Positions 37,492 to 45,541 of a stretch of 64,000 bases of DNA are shown one piece after another (the stretch's first letter is position 1; every line of letters starts with the position of its first letter). The translations under genes and the position numbers were made by a program. Source of the stretch: Mycobacterium sp. IS-1496 (GTDB taxonomy: Bacteria > Actinomycetota > Actinomycetes > Mycobacteriales > Mycobacteriaceae); contig NZ_LQIU01000018.1 in the NCBI RefSeq assembly GCF_001499995.1, positions 1 to 64,000 of the forward strand. The letters run 5' to 3'. A model generated the notes under the pieces. The model was not told the origin of the DNA. It saw nothing but the letters and a program-made list of their open reading frames with translations, and searched no databases.

Positions 37492-37540
37492 GTCTGGCTC
37501 CTTCCTCGACCGGACGATGCATGCCACCGTACACCCGAAT

Positions 37541-37576
37541 TAAGGAAGTTAAGGAAAAGATAAGGTAACGGTAAGG
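37541..37576. repeat. Cluster of TAAGG direct repeats before antiporter gene
   Basis: TAAGG occurs at 37541, 37550, 37561 and 37572, with a TAACG at 37566, in a purine-rich, unusually AT-rich stretch. Spacings of 9 to 11 bp place the copies on about the same face of the helix. It could be a regulator binding array between the divergent SDR and antiporter genes. The last copy may also serve as ribosome site for the ATG at 37583. Confidence 0.5.
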
Positions 37577-37582
37577 CAGCTT

Positions 37583-39220
37583 ATGTTGTCGTCGATTTCC
37601 CGGGTGCGGCGGGCCGGAACGGGTACAAGTTGTCGTCCGCCCCCGGAAGGATCACCCGCCTTGGCCGCTCTCACCTTGTGCCTGGCGCTGCTGGCGGCGA
37701 CCGTCGTACTCGCCCCCGTGGCGCAGCGCCTCTCCGTGCCGTATCCGGCCGTCCTGCTGGCGGTCGGGCTGGCATTGGCGTTCATCCCGGGTGTCCCGGT
37801 GCTCACCCCGAACCCCGAACTGATCCTCCCGCTTGTGCTGCCCCCGCTGCTGTTCGCCGCCGCCCGCCGCACCTCCTGGCGGGAGTTCCTCGACAACCGC
37901 CGACCCATCGCGCTGCTGGCCGTCGCGCTGGTCGGCGTCACCGCCGTCGCCGTCGGTGCGACGCTGCACGCGCTGATACCGACCGTTCCGCTGATCGCGG
38001 CGATCGCCCTGGGCGCGGCGGTCGCCCCGCCGGACGCCGTGGCCGCCACCGCGGTCGCCCAGAAGCTGGGCATCCCGCGGCGGTTGCGCACCATCCTGGA
38101 GGGGGAGGGGCTGTCCAACGACGCGACCTCCCTGGTGCTCTACGAAGTAGCGGTCGCGGGCACCATGACGGGCGCGTTCTCCGCCTGGGGCGCTGGCGAG
38201 GCGCTCGGACTCGCCATCGTGCTCGGCGTCCTGGTCGGCCTGGCGATCGCGTTCGCGACGCGCTGGCTGATCAACAAGCTGCCGCCGCATCCGGCGGGCA
38301 GCGGCCTCGTCCTGGTCGTCCCGTTCGCCGCGTACGCCGCCGCGGACGCCGTGCACGGCAGCGGGGTGCTCGCGGTCGTGACCGTCGCCCTGGCGATGAG
38401 CCGCTACGGCGACGCCGAGTCCTCACAGACGCGGCTGGCCACGGGGACGACGTGGGAGATCATCGAATTACTGCTCACTGGTTCGGCTTTCGCGTTCGTG
38501 GGGCTGCAGCTGCGCGCCGTGGCGGTCAGCGTCGACGCCCCGATGAAGGAGTTGATCACCCAGGGACTGGTGATCACGCTGGTCGTGATCGTCGTGCGGT
38601 TCCTCTGGATCTTCCCGGTCGCCACCATCGACGAGCGACTGCACCGGCGCAAGGCGTACGTGGCGGAGCCGATCGGCTGGCGGGAGATGACCGTCTCGTC
38701 GTGGGCGGGGATGCGCGGCGTCGTGACACTCGCCGCCGTCCTCGCGCTGCCGCCGCAGTTCCCCGAGCGCGAACGCCTGGTGTTCTTCGCGTTCGTGGTG
38801 ATCGTCGTCACGCTGCTGCTGCAGGGCCTGACGTTGCCGACGCTCGTGCGCAGGCTCCGGGTGCGGGCGTCACCCCACGAGGAGGACGACGCGGTGCAGG
38901 CGCTGATCCGGCGTGCCCGCGACGCCGGCTTCGCCCGGCTCGCCGAACTCCAGGAGCGGGAGGGAGCCGACCCCGAGGTCATCGAACACGCCCGCGACAA
39001 CGCCGAACGGATGTGGCACTCGGTGGGATTCGCCCCACCCGACGCCGAATCCCACGATGCGCACACCGACCACGCGTTGACGGTGAACGCGCTCAAGGAC
39101 GAGATGCTGGCGGCCGCCCGCGACGCCGTGGTCGAGGCCCGCTCCGAATCGGGCACCGACCCGACGATCGTCGACCGTGTCCTGCGCCGCCTCGACGCCC
39201 GCGGCAGCCACCCCGAATAA
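37583..39220 (+). CDS. CPA1-family Na+/H+ (cation/proton) antiporter
   Basis: Membrane antiporter of up to 545 aa. About twelve hydrophobic segments fill residues 27-440. The motif AAVAPPDAVAATAVAQKLG followed by ILEGEGLSNDATSLVLYE is the ion-binding signature (PPDA and ND) of CPA1 exchangers, and WREMTVSSWAGMRGVVTLA is conserved later. A cytoplasmic tail of about 100 aa rich in charged residues ends the protein. The start is uncertain: a TTG at 37661 has a better ribosome site (GGAAGG) and would remove 26 residues that look unlike a membrane protein. It probably supports pH or Na+ homeostasis. Confidence 0.9.
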   Translation: MLSSISRVRRAGTGTSCRPPPEGSPALAALTLCLALLAATVVLAPVAQRLSVPYPAVLLAVGLALAFIPGVPVLTPNPELILPLVLPPLLFAAARRTSWREFLDNRRPIALLAVALVGVTAVAVGATLHALIPTVPLIAAIALGAAVAPPDAVAATAVAQKLGIPRRLRTILEGEGLSNDATSLVLYEVAVAGTMTGAFSAWGAGEALGLAIVLGVLVGLAIAFATRWLINKLPPHPAGSGLVLVVPFAAYAAADAVHGSGVLAVVTVALAMSRYGDAESSQTRLATGTTWEIIELLLTGSAFAFVGLQLRAVAVSVDAPMKELITQGLVITLVVIVVRFLWIFPVATIDERLHRRKAYVAEPIGWREMTVSSWAGMRGVVTLAAVLALPPQFPERERLVFFAFVVIVVTLLLQGLTLPTLVRRLRVRASPHEEDDAVQALIRRARDAGFARLAELQEREGADPEVIEHARDNAERMWHSVGFAPPDAESHDAHTDHALTVNALKDEMLAAARDAVVEARSESGTDPTIVDRVLRRLDARGSHPE

Positions 39221-39353
39221 ATTCACGCGGATCGCAATTCTTTCAACCGTCCGGTGGCGCCGGTAGCAATATGCCGGTGAAGCGCGCGCTGTCCGACCAT
39301 TGCTGTCGCTGAAGCCTTTTCGCCCCCTTCTTCAGCCACAGAAAGTCGCCACC

Positions 39354-40214
39354 GTGTCGGTCTTCGTCGATATCACGCCGGACGAATCTCAACTCGACTC
39401 GCCGGCGGCGCCGCCGCGCGGACCCTGGCGTGGCCGGCTCACCCGTGCCGCACTGCCGCTGATCTCGGTGGCGGTGTTCTTCGGGCTCTGGCAGCTCGTG
39501 GCCGCCAGCGGCGTGTGGAACCAGACGTTCGTGCCGTACCCGGCCACCGTGTGGCAGGCGTTCGTCGACGTGTCCACCACGCACGACGGGGTTCGCGGCT
39601 ACGGGGGTTACCTACTGGCCGAGCACCTGTACATGACGCTGCGCCGGGTCCTGGCCGGAGTGGTCATCGGGGTGGTGCTCGGCGTGCTGCTGGGCCTGGT
39701 CATGGGTTCGGTCAGCTGGGTCCGCAGCGTGCTGGAGCCGTGGCTGACCTTCCTGCGGGCGCTGCCGCCGCTGGCCTACTTCTTCCTGCTCGTCATCTGG
39801 CTGGGCATCGACGAGGCGCCGAAGGTCACGCTGCTCGCGCTGGCGGCGCTGCCACCGGCGGCGGTCGCGACGACGGCGGCCGTGCTCGCCGCCCCGGTCG
39901 GGCTGACCGAGGCCGCCCGCGCGCTGGGCGCCTCCCGCGCCGAGGTGATCCGCGACGTCGTGGTGCCGTCGGCGCTGCCGGAGACGTTCACCGGCATCCG
40001 GCTCGCGGTGGGGATGGCGTACTCGTCGGTGGTCGCCGCCGAACTGTTCAACGGTCTGCCCGGTGTGGGGGGCCTGGTCAAGGACGCCAGCAACTACAAC
40101 AACACGCCCGTCGTGCTGGTGGGCATCTTCGCCATCGGCATCTCGGGTCTGGTCATCGACGGTCTCCTGCGCACGATCGAACGTCGCAGTGTCCCCTGGA
40201 GAGGAAAAGTATGA
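39354..40214 (+). CDS. ABC transporter permease, SsuC/TauC/NrtB type
   Basis: Inner-membrane permease of 286 aa from the GTG at 39354. It has about six transmembrane helices; the EAA loop reads EAARALGASRAEVIRDVVVP, typical of sulfonate, taurine and nitrate importers. Its stop overlaps the ATG of the binding-protein gene (ATGA). The 133-bp gap before it (39221-39353) holds no gene or convincing promoter. Substrate specificity within the family cannot be fixed from sequence. Confidence 0.9.
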   Translation: MSVFVDITPDESQLDSPAAPPRGPWRGRLTRAALPLISVAVFFGLWQLVAASGVWNQTFVPYPATVWQAFVDVSTTHDGVRGYGGYLLAEHLYMTLRRVLAGVVIGVVLGVLLGLVMGSVSWVRSVLEPWLTFLRALPPLAYFFLLVIWLGIDEAPKVTLLALAALPPAAVATTAAVLAAPVGLTEAARALGASRAEVIRDVVVPSALPETFTGIRLAVGMAYSSVVAAELFNGLPGVGGLVKDASNYNNTPVVLVGIFAIGISGLVIDGLLRTIERRSVPWRGKV

Positions 40215-41240
40215 GGTTCAAGGCAACGTTGGCGGTCCTGGCGGCGGCGACCATGGCCTTGGCCGGGTGCTCGGTGGACCGGTCGGGACAGGACGCCGAG
40301 AAGCAGACGATCCGCATCGCCTACCAGAGCTTCCCGAGCGGCGACCTGATCGTGAAGAACAGCCGCTGGCTCGAGGACGCGCTGCCCGACTACAACATCA
40401 AGTGGACGAAGTTCGACTCGGGCGCCGACGTCAACACCGCGTTCATCGCCAAGGAGGTCGACTTCGGCGCGTTGGGTTCCAGCCCGGTGGCGCGTGGACT
40501 GTCGGCACCGCTGAACATCCCCTACAAGGTCGCCTTCGTCCTCGACGTCGCCGGCGACAACGAGGCGCTGGTCGCCCGCAACGGCAGCGGGGTCAACACC
40601 ATCGCCGATCTGCGGGGTAAGCGCGTCGGCACACCATTCGCCTCGACGGCGCACTACAGCCTGCTGGCCGCACTCGACCAGAACGGGTTGTCGCCCGACG
40701 ACGTTGCGCTCGTCGACCTGCAACCGCAGGCCATCCTCGCGGCGTTCGACCGCGGCGACATCGACGCCGGATACTCCTGGCTGCCGACTCTGGACCAGCT
40801 GCGCCGCAACGGCAAGGACTTGATCACCAGCCGCCGGCTGGCCCGAGACGGCAAGCCCCACGCTCGACCTCGGGGTGGTCTCCGACGAGTTCGCCGACGC
40901 CCACCCGGACGTGGTCGACGTCTGGCGGCAGCAGGAGGCCCGGGCGCTCGACGTCATCAAGAACGATCCCGACGCTGCGGCCAAGGCCATCGCGGCCGAG
41001 ATCGGCTTGAGCCCCGATGAGGTCGCCGGCCAGCTCGAGCAGGGCGTGTACCTGACGCCGGCCGAGGTGGCGTCGGCGGAGTGGCTGGGTTCCGACGGTG
41101 CGCCGGGCAATCTCGCGGCGAATCTGGAGAGCGCATCGCAGTTCCTCGCCGAGCAGAAGCAGATCCCGTCGGCCGCACCGCTGAAGGCCTTCCAGGATGC
41201 GATCTACACCAAGGGTCTGCCCGGTGCCATCACGCAGTGA
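40211..41240 (+). pseudogene. ABC transporter substrate-binding lipoprotein, frameshifted
   Basis: Periplasmic binding protein of the SsuA/TauA/NrtA family, about 342 aa once a single base is removed. It starts with a signal peptide and lipobox LAGC (lipid-modified C20), then IRIAYQSFPSGDLIVKNS and the ligand-binding fold up to LITSRRLARDGKP. There the frame breaks in a CCCC run at 40856-40859. The rest continues in the next frame as TLDLGVVSDEFADAHPDVVD and ends AFQDAIYTKGLPGAITQ. Every other feature is intact and the operon partners are whole, so a sequencing error is quite possible. If real, the transporter would lack its receptor. Confidence 0.85.
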
Positions 41241-41988
41241 CGGCATCCGGATCAGCGGTGTCGCACATCGCTACGGGGACCTCACCGCGGTCGGACCCGT
41301 CGACCTGACCGTCGAACCCGGGGCGTTCCTCGTCCTGGTCGGCGCCTCGGGGTGCGGGAAGAGCACGCTGCTGCGACTGCTCGCCGGCTTCGAGACGCCC
41401 ACCGAGGGAACGGTGGCGGTGGCGGGCACACCGCCCACCCCCGGTGTGACGGCGGGCGTGGTGTTCCAGCAGCCCCGACTCTTCCCGTGGCGCACGGTCG
41501 GCGGCAACGTCGACCTGGCGTTGAAGTACGCGCGGGTGCCGCGTGAGCGTCGGGCCGAGCGGCGCGAGCAGTTGCTGGAGCGGGTCGGCCTCGAGGGCAC
41601 GGCCGACCGGCGGATCTGGGAGATCAGCGGGGGGCAGCAGCAGCGGGTCGCGATCGCGCGGGCGCTGGCGGCGGAGACGCCGCTGTTCCTGCTCGACGAA
41701 CCGTTCGCCGCGCTCGACGCGCTCACCCGCGAACGGTTGCAGGAGGACGTGCGGCAGGTCAGCGCGGAGTCGGGCCGCACCACGGTGTTCGTCACGCACA
41801 GTGCCGACGAGGCGGCGTTCCTCGGGTCGCGGATCGTGGTGCTCACGCGCAGGCCGGGTCAGGTGGCGCTCGACCTACCCGTCGACCTGCCACGCACGAA
41901 CGTCGATCCCGACGAACTGCGTCGATCGCCGGAGTACACGGAGTTGCGCGCCGAGGTGGGACGCGCCGTCAAGGCAGCCGCGGCGTAG
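41224..41988 (+). CDS. ABC transporter ATPase, SsuB/TauB/NrtD type
   Basis: ATPase of 254 aa energising the permease at 39354. Walker A is GASGCGKST at residues 40-48, the Q-loop lies in VVFQQPRLFPW, the signature is ISGGQQQRVAIARAL, Walker B is LFLLDEPF and the switch His is in VFVTHSADEAAFL. The GTG start lies inside the end of the binding-protein gene (17-bp overlap), indicating coupling. Its stop codon lies within the first unit of a 26-bp tandem repeat. Confidence 0.92.
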   Translation: MPSRSDGIRISGVAHRYGDLTAVGPVDLTVEPGAFLVLVGASGCGKSTLLRLLAGFETPTEGTVAVAGTPPTPGVTAGVVFQQPRLFPWRTVGGNVDLALKYARVPRERRAERREQLLERVGLEGTADRRIWEISGGQQQRVAIARALAAETPLFLLDEPFAALDALTRERLQEDVRQVSAESGRTTVFVTHSADEAAFLGSRIVVLTRRPGQVALDLPVDLPRTNVDPDELRRSPEYTELRAEVGRAVKAAAA

Positions 41989-42064
41989 CCGCGAATCACG
42001 CGGAAGCGGCGTAGCCGCGAATCACGCGGAAGCGGCGTAGCCGCGAATCACGCGGAAGCGGCGT
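41980..42064. repeat. Three tandem 26-bp units with hairpins
   Basis: Three identical copies (41980-42005, 42006-42031, 42032-42057) plus a partial fourth. Each unit contains two small overlapping dyads, GCGGC-GTA-GCCGC and CCGCG-AATCA-CGCGG. The array begins in the last codons of the ATPase gene, whose TAG stop lies in the first unit, and ends 3 bp before the 3' end of the convergent microprotein gene. It may act as a bidirectional terminator. Confidence 0.85.
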
Positions 42065-42067
42065 GGC

Positions 42068-42196
42068 TCAGACCGGCGGGTAGGCGGGCGGCGGGTAGCC
42101 ACCGCCGGGGCCGGAGACCCCGCGCAAGCCCCAGAAGAAGTAGTTGAAGAAGTACTCGATCTCGTCGCTCGCGTCGTAATCGGGATTCGGGTCCAT
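42068..42196 (-). CDS. Conserved-looking 42-residue microprotein (Rv0157A-like)
   Basis: Short gene from the ATG at 42196, preceded by a good GGAGG site at proper spacing. The 42-aa product has an acidic start (MDPNPDYDASDEIEY), an aromatic core FFNYFFWGLRG and a Gly/Pro/Tyr-rich tail (GGGYPPPAYPPV). The position, divergent from a TetR gene and beyond the pnt region, matches the small gene Rv0157A recalled from M. tuberculosis. Function is unknown. The aromatic core may insert in or lie on the membrane. A longer in-frame extension upstream overlaps the regulatory palindromes and is unlikely. Confidence 0.68.
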   Translation of the reverse strand: MDPNPDYDASDEIEYFFNYFFWGLRGVSGPGGGYPPPAYPPV

Positions 42197-42248
42197 CTCG
42201 GTACCTCCGGGTGTGACGCGGCGTTTGGTGCAGTCTAGACCGACGGGA

Positions 42249-42304
42249 CCGGACCTAAACAGGGTCCGGCCACATTGCCATACACTGGTCAACCACCCGG
42301 TTGA
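42249..42304. promoter_or_regulatory. Two palindromes in the microprotein/TetR divergent region
   Basis: CCGGACC and GGTCCGG form a 7-bp inverted repeat with a 7-bp spacer (42249-42269). TCAACC-ACCC-GGTTGA is a second inverted repeat (42289-42304). TACACT (42281-42286) between them is a possible -10 for the TetR gene. TetR binding to the second site would give autoregulation. Confidence 0.45.
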
Positions 42305-42343
42305 TAGATGCCCGTTCGACGGGCCCGTCGATAGTGAGTCGCC

Positions 42344-43003
42344 ATGCCTGCCGAACCCTCCCCGAACGGGTCCACTCGGCGTGAAGAACTGCTGCGGGTC
42401 GCCACCAAGCTCTTCGCCGCGCGCGGGTATCACGGCACCCGGATGGACGACGTCGCGGACGCCGTCGGCCTGAACAAGGCCACGGTGTACCACTACTACG
42501 CCAGCAAGTCACTCATCCTCTACGACATCTACAAGGGTGCCGCCGACTTCACCGTCGACGCGCTGCACGACGATCCGAGCGCATCGGCGCGCGAGACGAT
42601 CTACCACTTCACCCGTCGGCTGCTGGTCGGCATCGCCAGCGACATCGAACGCGCCGCGGTGTACTTCCAGGAGGGCCCCTACATCAGCGAGTGGTTCACC
42701 GAGGAGCAGGTGGAGTACATCCGTGAGAAGGAGGCCCAGGTCTACGAGCACGTGCGCGACGTGATCGACCGGGGGATCGCCAGCGGCGAGTTCCACGACT
42801 GCGACTCGCACGTGCTGGCGCTGGGCTACATCGGGATGACACTGGGCGCCTACCGCTGGCTGCGTCCGCAGGGACGGCGCACCGCGCAGGAGATCGCCGA
42901 GGAGTTCAGTACCGCGCTGCTGCGCGGCCTGATCCGCGACGAGACGGTGCGCACCGAGTCGCCGCTGGGTGTCGACGTCCGGACGGGAGTTGCGCATGAC
43001 TGA
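42344..43003 (+). CDS. TetR family regulator (Rv0158-like)
   Basis: Regulator of 219 aa with the helix-turn-helix at about residues 14-60 (MDDVADAVGLNKATVYHYYASK), the typical recognition-helix ending. The C-terminal domain resembles TetR proteins of lipid-degradation operons such as the KstR2 group, but this is only a resemblance. It overlaps the next gene (SDR) by 8 bp and heads an operon with an SDR and a large acyl-CoA dehydrogenase, which suggests it senses an acyl-CoA and represses its own operon. Confidence 0.87.
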   Translation: MPAEPSPNGSTRREELLRVATKLFAARGYHGTRMDDVADAVGLNKATVYHYYASKSLILYDIYKGAADFTVDALHDDPSASARETIYHFTRRLLVGIASDIERAAVYFQEGPYISEWFTEEQVEYIREKEAQVYEHVRDVIDRGIASGEFHDCDSHVLALGYIGMTLGAYRWLRPQGRRTAQEIAEEFSTALLRGLIRDETVRTESPLGVDVRTGVAHD

Positions 43004-43769
43004 CCTGTTCTCCCTCGACGGAAAGGTCGCGGTGGTCACCGGCGGCGGACGCGGGATCGGCGTGATGATCGCCCGTGGGCTGCTGCAGGCCGGTGCGTCG
43101 GTCTATCTGTCTAGCCGCAAGGAGGCGGAACTGGCCGCCGCGGTGGACGAACTGTCGCCGCTGGGGCGCGTGGAGGCGGTGCCCGCCGACCTCGGCACCG
43201 CCGAGGGTGTGCAGACGCTGTCCGACGCGCTCGCCGCCCGCGAGGACCGCGTCCACGCGCTGTTCAACAACGCCGGCGCCAACTGGGGCGCCCCGTTCGA
43301 CGAGTTCCCCGAGTCCGGTTTCGACCGGGTCTTCGACGTCAACGTCAAGGGCGTCTTCCTGCTGACCCGCGCCCTGGTGCCGTTGCTGGAAGCCGCTGCG
43401 ACCGAACAGGATCCGGCCCGGGTGGTCAACACCGGCAGCGTCGACGGCTTCCACACGCCGGAGAAGGGGCGCGACAACTTCTCCTACGCCGCCAGCAAGG
43501 CCGCGGTGCACATGCTGACCAAACACCTGGCGACCGAGCTGGCGCCGAGGATCCTCGTCAACGCGATCGCGCCCGGCCTGTTCCCGTCGCGGATGACCAA
43601 GGTGCTGCTCGCCGCCGGCGAGGAGGCCGTCGGCGCGGCGTTACCGCTCGGGCGGGTGGGCATGCCCGACGACATGGCCGGTATCGCCGTGTTCCTCGCC
43701 AGCCGTGCCAGCGCCTACGTGACCGGCGCCGTGATCCCCGTCGACGGTGGCGTGAGCACGATCCGATGA
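42996..43769 (+). CDS. Short-chain dehydrogenase/reductase
   Basis: Classical SDR of 257 aa. The cofactor motif is TGGGRGIG, NNAG appears as NNAGANWG, and the catalytic pair is Y164 and K168 (SYAASK). The C-terminal APGLFPSRMT and GAVIPVDGG are standard. The ATG lies within the last codons of the TetR gene and the stop overlaps the FadE ATG by 4 bp. It probably reduces or oxidises a hydroxyacyl or sterol-type substrate together with the neighbouring FadE; this is inferred from context. Confidence 0.92.
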   Translation: MTDLFSLDGKVAVVTGGGRGIGVMIARGLLQAGASVYLSSRKEAELAAAVDELSPLGRVEAVPADLGTAEGVQTLSDALAAREDRVHALFNNAGANWGAPFDEFPESGFDRVFDVNVKGVFLLTRALVPLLEAAATEQDPARVVNTGSVDGFHTPEKGRDNFSYAASKAAVHMLTKHLATELAPRILVNAIAPGLFPSRMTKVLLAAGEEAVGAALPLGRVGMPDDMAGIAVFLASRASAYVTGAVIPVDGGVSTIR

Positions 43770-45532
43770 AGTCGACGCTGCTGTCGCGCCGCGACCTGGA
43801 CTTCCTGCTCTTCGAGTGGCTACGGGTCGATGAACTGACACAGCTGCCCCGGTTCGCCGAGCATTCGCACGAAACCTTCACCGGTGTGCTCGACCTGTGC
43901 GAACAGCTCGCCGAGAGGTACTTCGCCCCGCACAACAAGAAGAGCGACGCCCACGAACCGACGTTCGACGGCTCGACGGTCACGCTGATCCCCGAGGTCA
44001 AGGAGGCCTGGGATGCGTTCGCCCAGGCCGACCTGCTGGGCATGGGGATGGACGCCGACCTCGGCGGCGCCCAACTCCCGGCGACGGTGGCTCAAGCCGC
44101 GTTCGCGTGGATCTCGGCGGCCAACCTGGCGACGTCGGGCTACGTCATGTTGACGATTGCGAACGCCAACCTGCTGGCCGAGTTCGGCACCGCGGAGCAG
44201 ATCGACAGGTTCGTCCGGCCCATGCTCGCCGGGCGCTTCTCCGGCACGATGGCGCTGTCGGAGACCCAAGCCGGGTCGTCGCTGGCCGACATCACCACCC
44301 GCGCCGAACCCCGGGAGGACGGCACCTACCGGCTGTTCGGGTCGAAGATGTGGATCTCGGGGGCCGAACACGAGATCACCGAGAACATCGTCAACCTCGT
44401 GCTGGCCAAGATCCCCGGCGGTCCGCCGGGCACCAAGGGCATCTCGTTGTTCATCGTGCCGAAGTATCTCGTCGGCGCCGGCGGTGCGGTGGGCGAGCGC
44501 AACGACGTGGTGCTGGCCGGGCTCAACCACAAGATGGGTCAGCGCGGCATCACCAACACCGTGCTCAATCTCGGGGAGGGTGTCTTCACCCCCGGCGGGG
44601 AGCCGGGCGCGGTCGGCTACCTGGTCGGCGAACCGCACCGCGGCATCACCTACATGTTCCGCATGATGAACGAGGCCCGGCTCGGGGTGGGCATGGGCGC
44701 GGTCGCGCTCGGCTACACCGGCTACCTGAAATCGCTGAAGTACGCCCGCGAACGCCCGCAGGGCCGGCCGGTCACCGCCAAGGATCCGGCCACCCCGCAG
44801 GTGCCGATCATCGAGCACGCCGACGTCAAGCGAATGCTGTTGGCGCAGAAGTCCTATGTCGAAGGCGCGTTGGCGCTCGCGCTGTACTGCGCGCGGCTGG
44901 TCGACCGGGGCGACAGCGCCGACCTGCTCGACATCCTCACGCCCGTCGCCAAGAGCTGGCCGTCGCAGTGGTGTCTGGAGGCCAACAGCCTGGCCATCCA
45001 GGTCCACGGGGGCTACGGCTACACCCGTGAGTACGACGTCGAACAGCACTACCGCGACAACCGGCTCAACCCGATCCACGAGGGCACCCACGGGATCCAG
45101 AGCCTGGACCTGCTCGGCCGCAAGGTCACCCAGCGCGGCGGTGCGAGCCTGCGGGCGGCGGGCGAGGCGCTGGCGGCGACGGTGGCGGCCGCGGGCGAGT
45201 GCGGTGGGGAGGCCGCCGAACTGGCCGCCCGCCTGGATGCGCAGTGGCAGCGGCTCGTCGCCGTCACCACCGCGATGTTCGCCTCCGGCGACGTCGAGGC
45301 GGCGATGGCCAACAGCGTGGTCTATCTCGAGGCGTTCGGGCACATCGTGATCGCCTGGATGTGGCTCGAGCAGGTCGTCGCCGCCGAGGGGCACACGGGT
45401 GACTTCTACGACGGCAAGCGGCAGGCGGCGCGGTTCTTCTATCGTTACGAGCTGCCGAAGGTCGGCCCGCGACTCGACCTGCTCGAGAGCCTGGACCGCA
45501 CCACGCTGGAGATGTCCGACGCCTGGTTCTGA
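43766..45532 (+). CDS. Large acyl-CoA dehydrogenase with C-terminal extension
   Basis: Flavoprotein of 588 aa, about 200 longer than short-chain enzymes. Residues 30-150 form the N-terminal domain, ALSETQAGSSLADITTRAEP and KMWISGAEHEI bind FAD/substrate, and E439 in HEGTHGIQSLDLLGRK is the likely catalytic base. The last 120 residues match the acyl-CoA dehydrogenase C-terminal domain found in the 3-methylmercaptopropionyl-CoA/large acyl-CoA group. It is coupled to the upstream SDR and belongs to the TetR-SDR-FadE operon. Substrate unknown. Confidence 0.92.
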   Translation: MKSTLLSRRDLDFLLFEWLRVDELTQLPRFAEHSHETFTGVLDLCEQLAERYFAPHNKKSDAHEPTFDGSTVTLIPEVKEAWDAFAQADLLGMGMDADLGGAQLPATVAQAAFAWISAANLATSGYVMLTIANANLLAEFGTAEQIDRFVRPMLAGRFSGTMALSETQAGSSLADITTRAEPREDGTYRLFGSKMWISGAEHEITENIVNLVLAKIPGGPPGTKGISLFIVPKYLVGAGGAVGERNDVVLAGLNHKMGQRGITNTVLNLGEGVFTPGGEPGAVGYLVGEPHRGITYMFRMMNEARLGVGMGAVALGYTGYLKSLKYARERPQGRPVTAKDPATPQVPIIEHADVKRMLLAQKSYVEGALALALYCARLVDRGDSADLLDILTPVAKSWPSQWCLEANSLAIQVHGGYGYTREYDVEQHYRDNRLNPIHEGTHGIQSLDLLGRKVTQRGGASLRAAGEALAATVAAAGECGGEAAELAARLDAQWQRLVAVTTAMFASGDVEAAMANSVVYLEAFGHIVIAWMWLEQVVAAEGHTGDFYDGKRQAARFFYRYELPKVGPRLDLLESLDRTTLEMSDAWF

Positions 45533-45541
45533 CCCTGCGGG

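Noticed and set aside
41980..42064. Possible CRISPR array
   Set aside because: Units are directly abutting with no spacers, only three copies, and no cas genes nearby.
42197..42493. N-terminal extension of the microprotein
   Set aside because: The longer frame covers the palindromes and the start of the TetR gene. The internal ATG has the good ribosome site.
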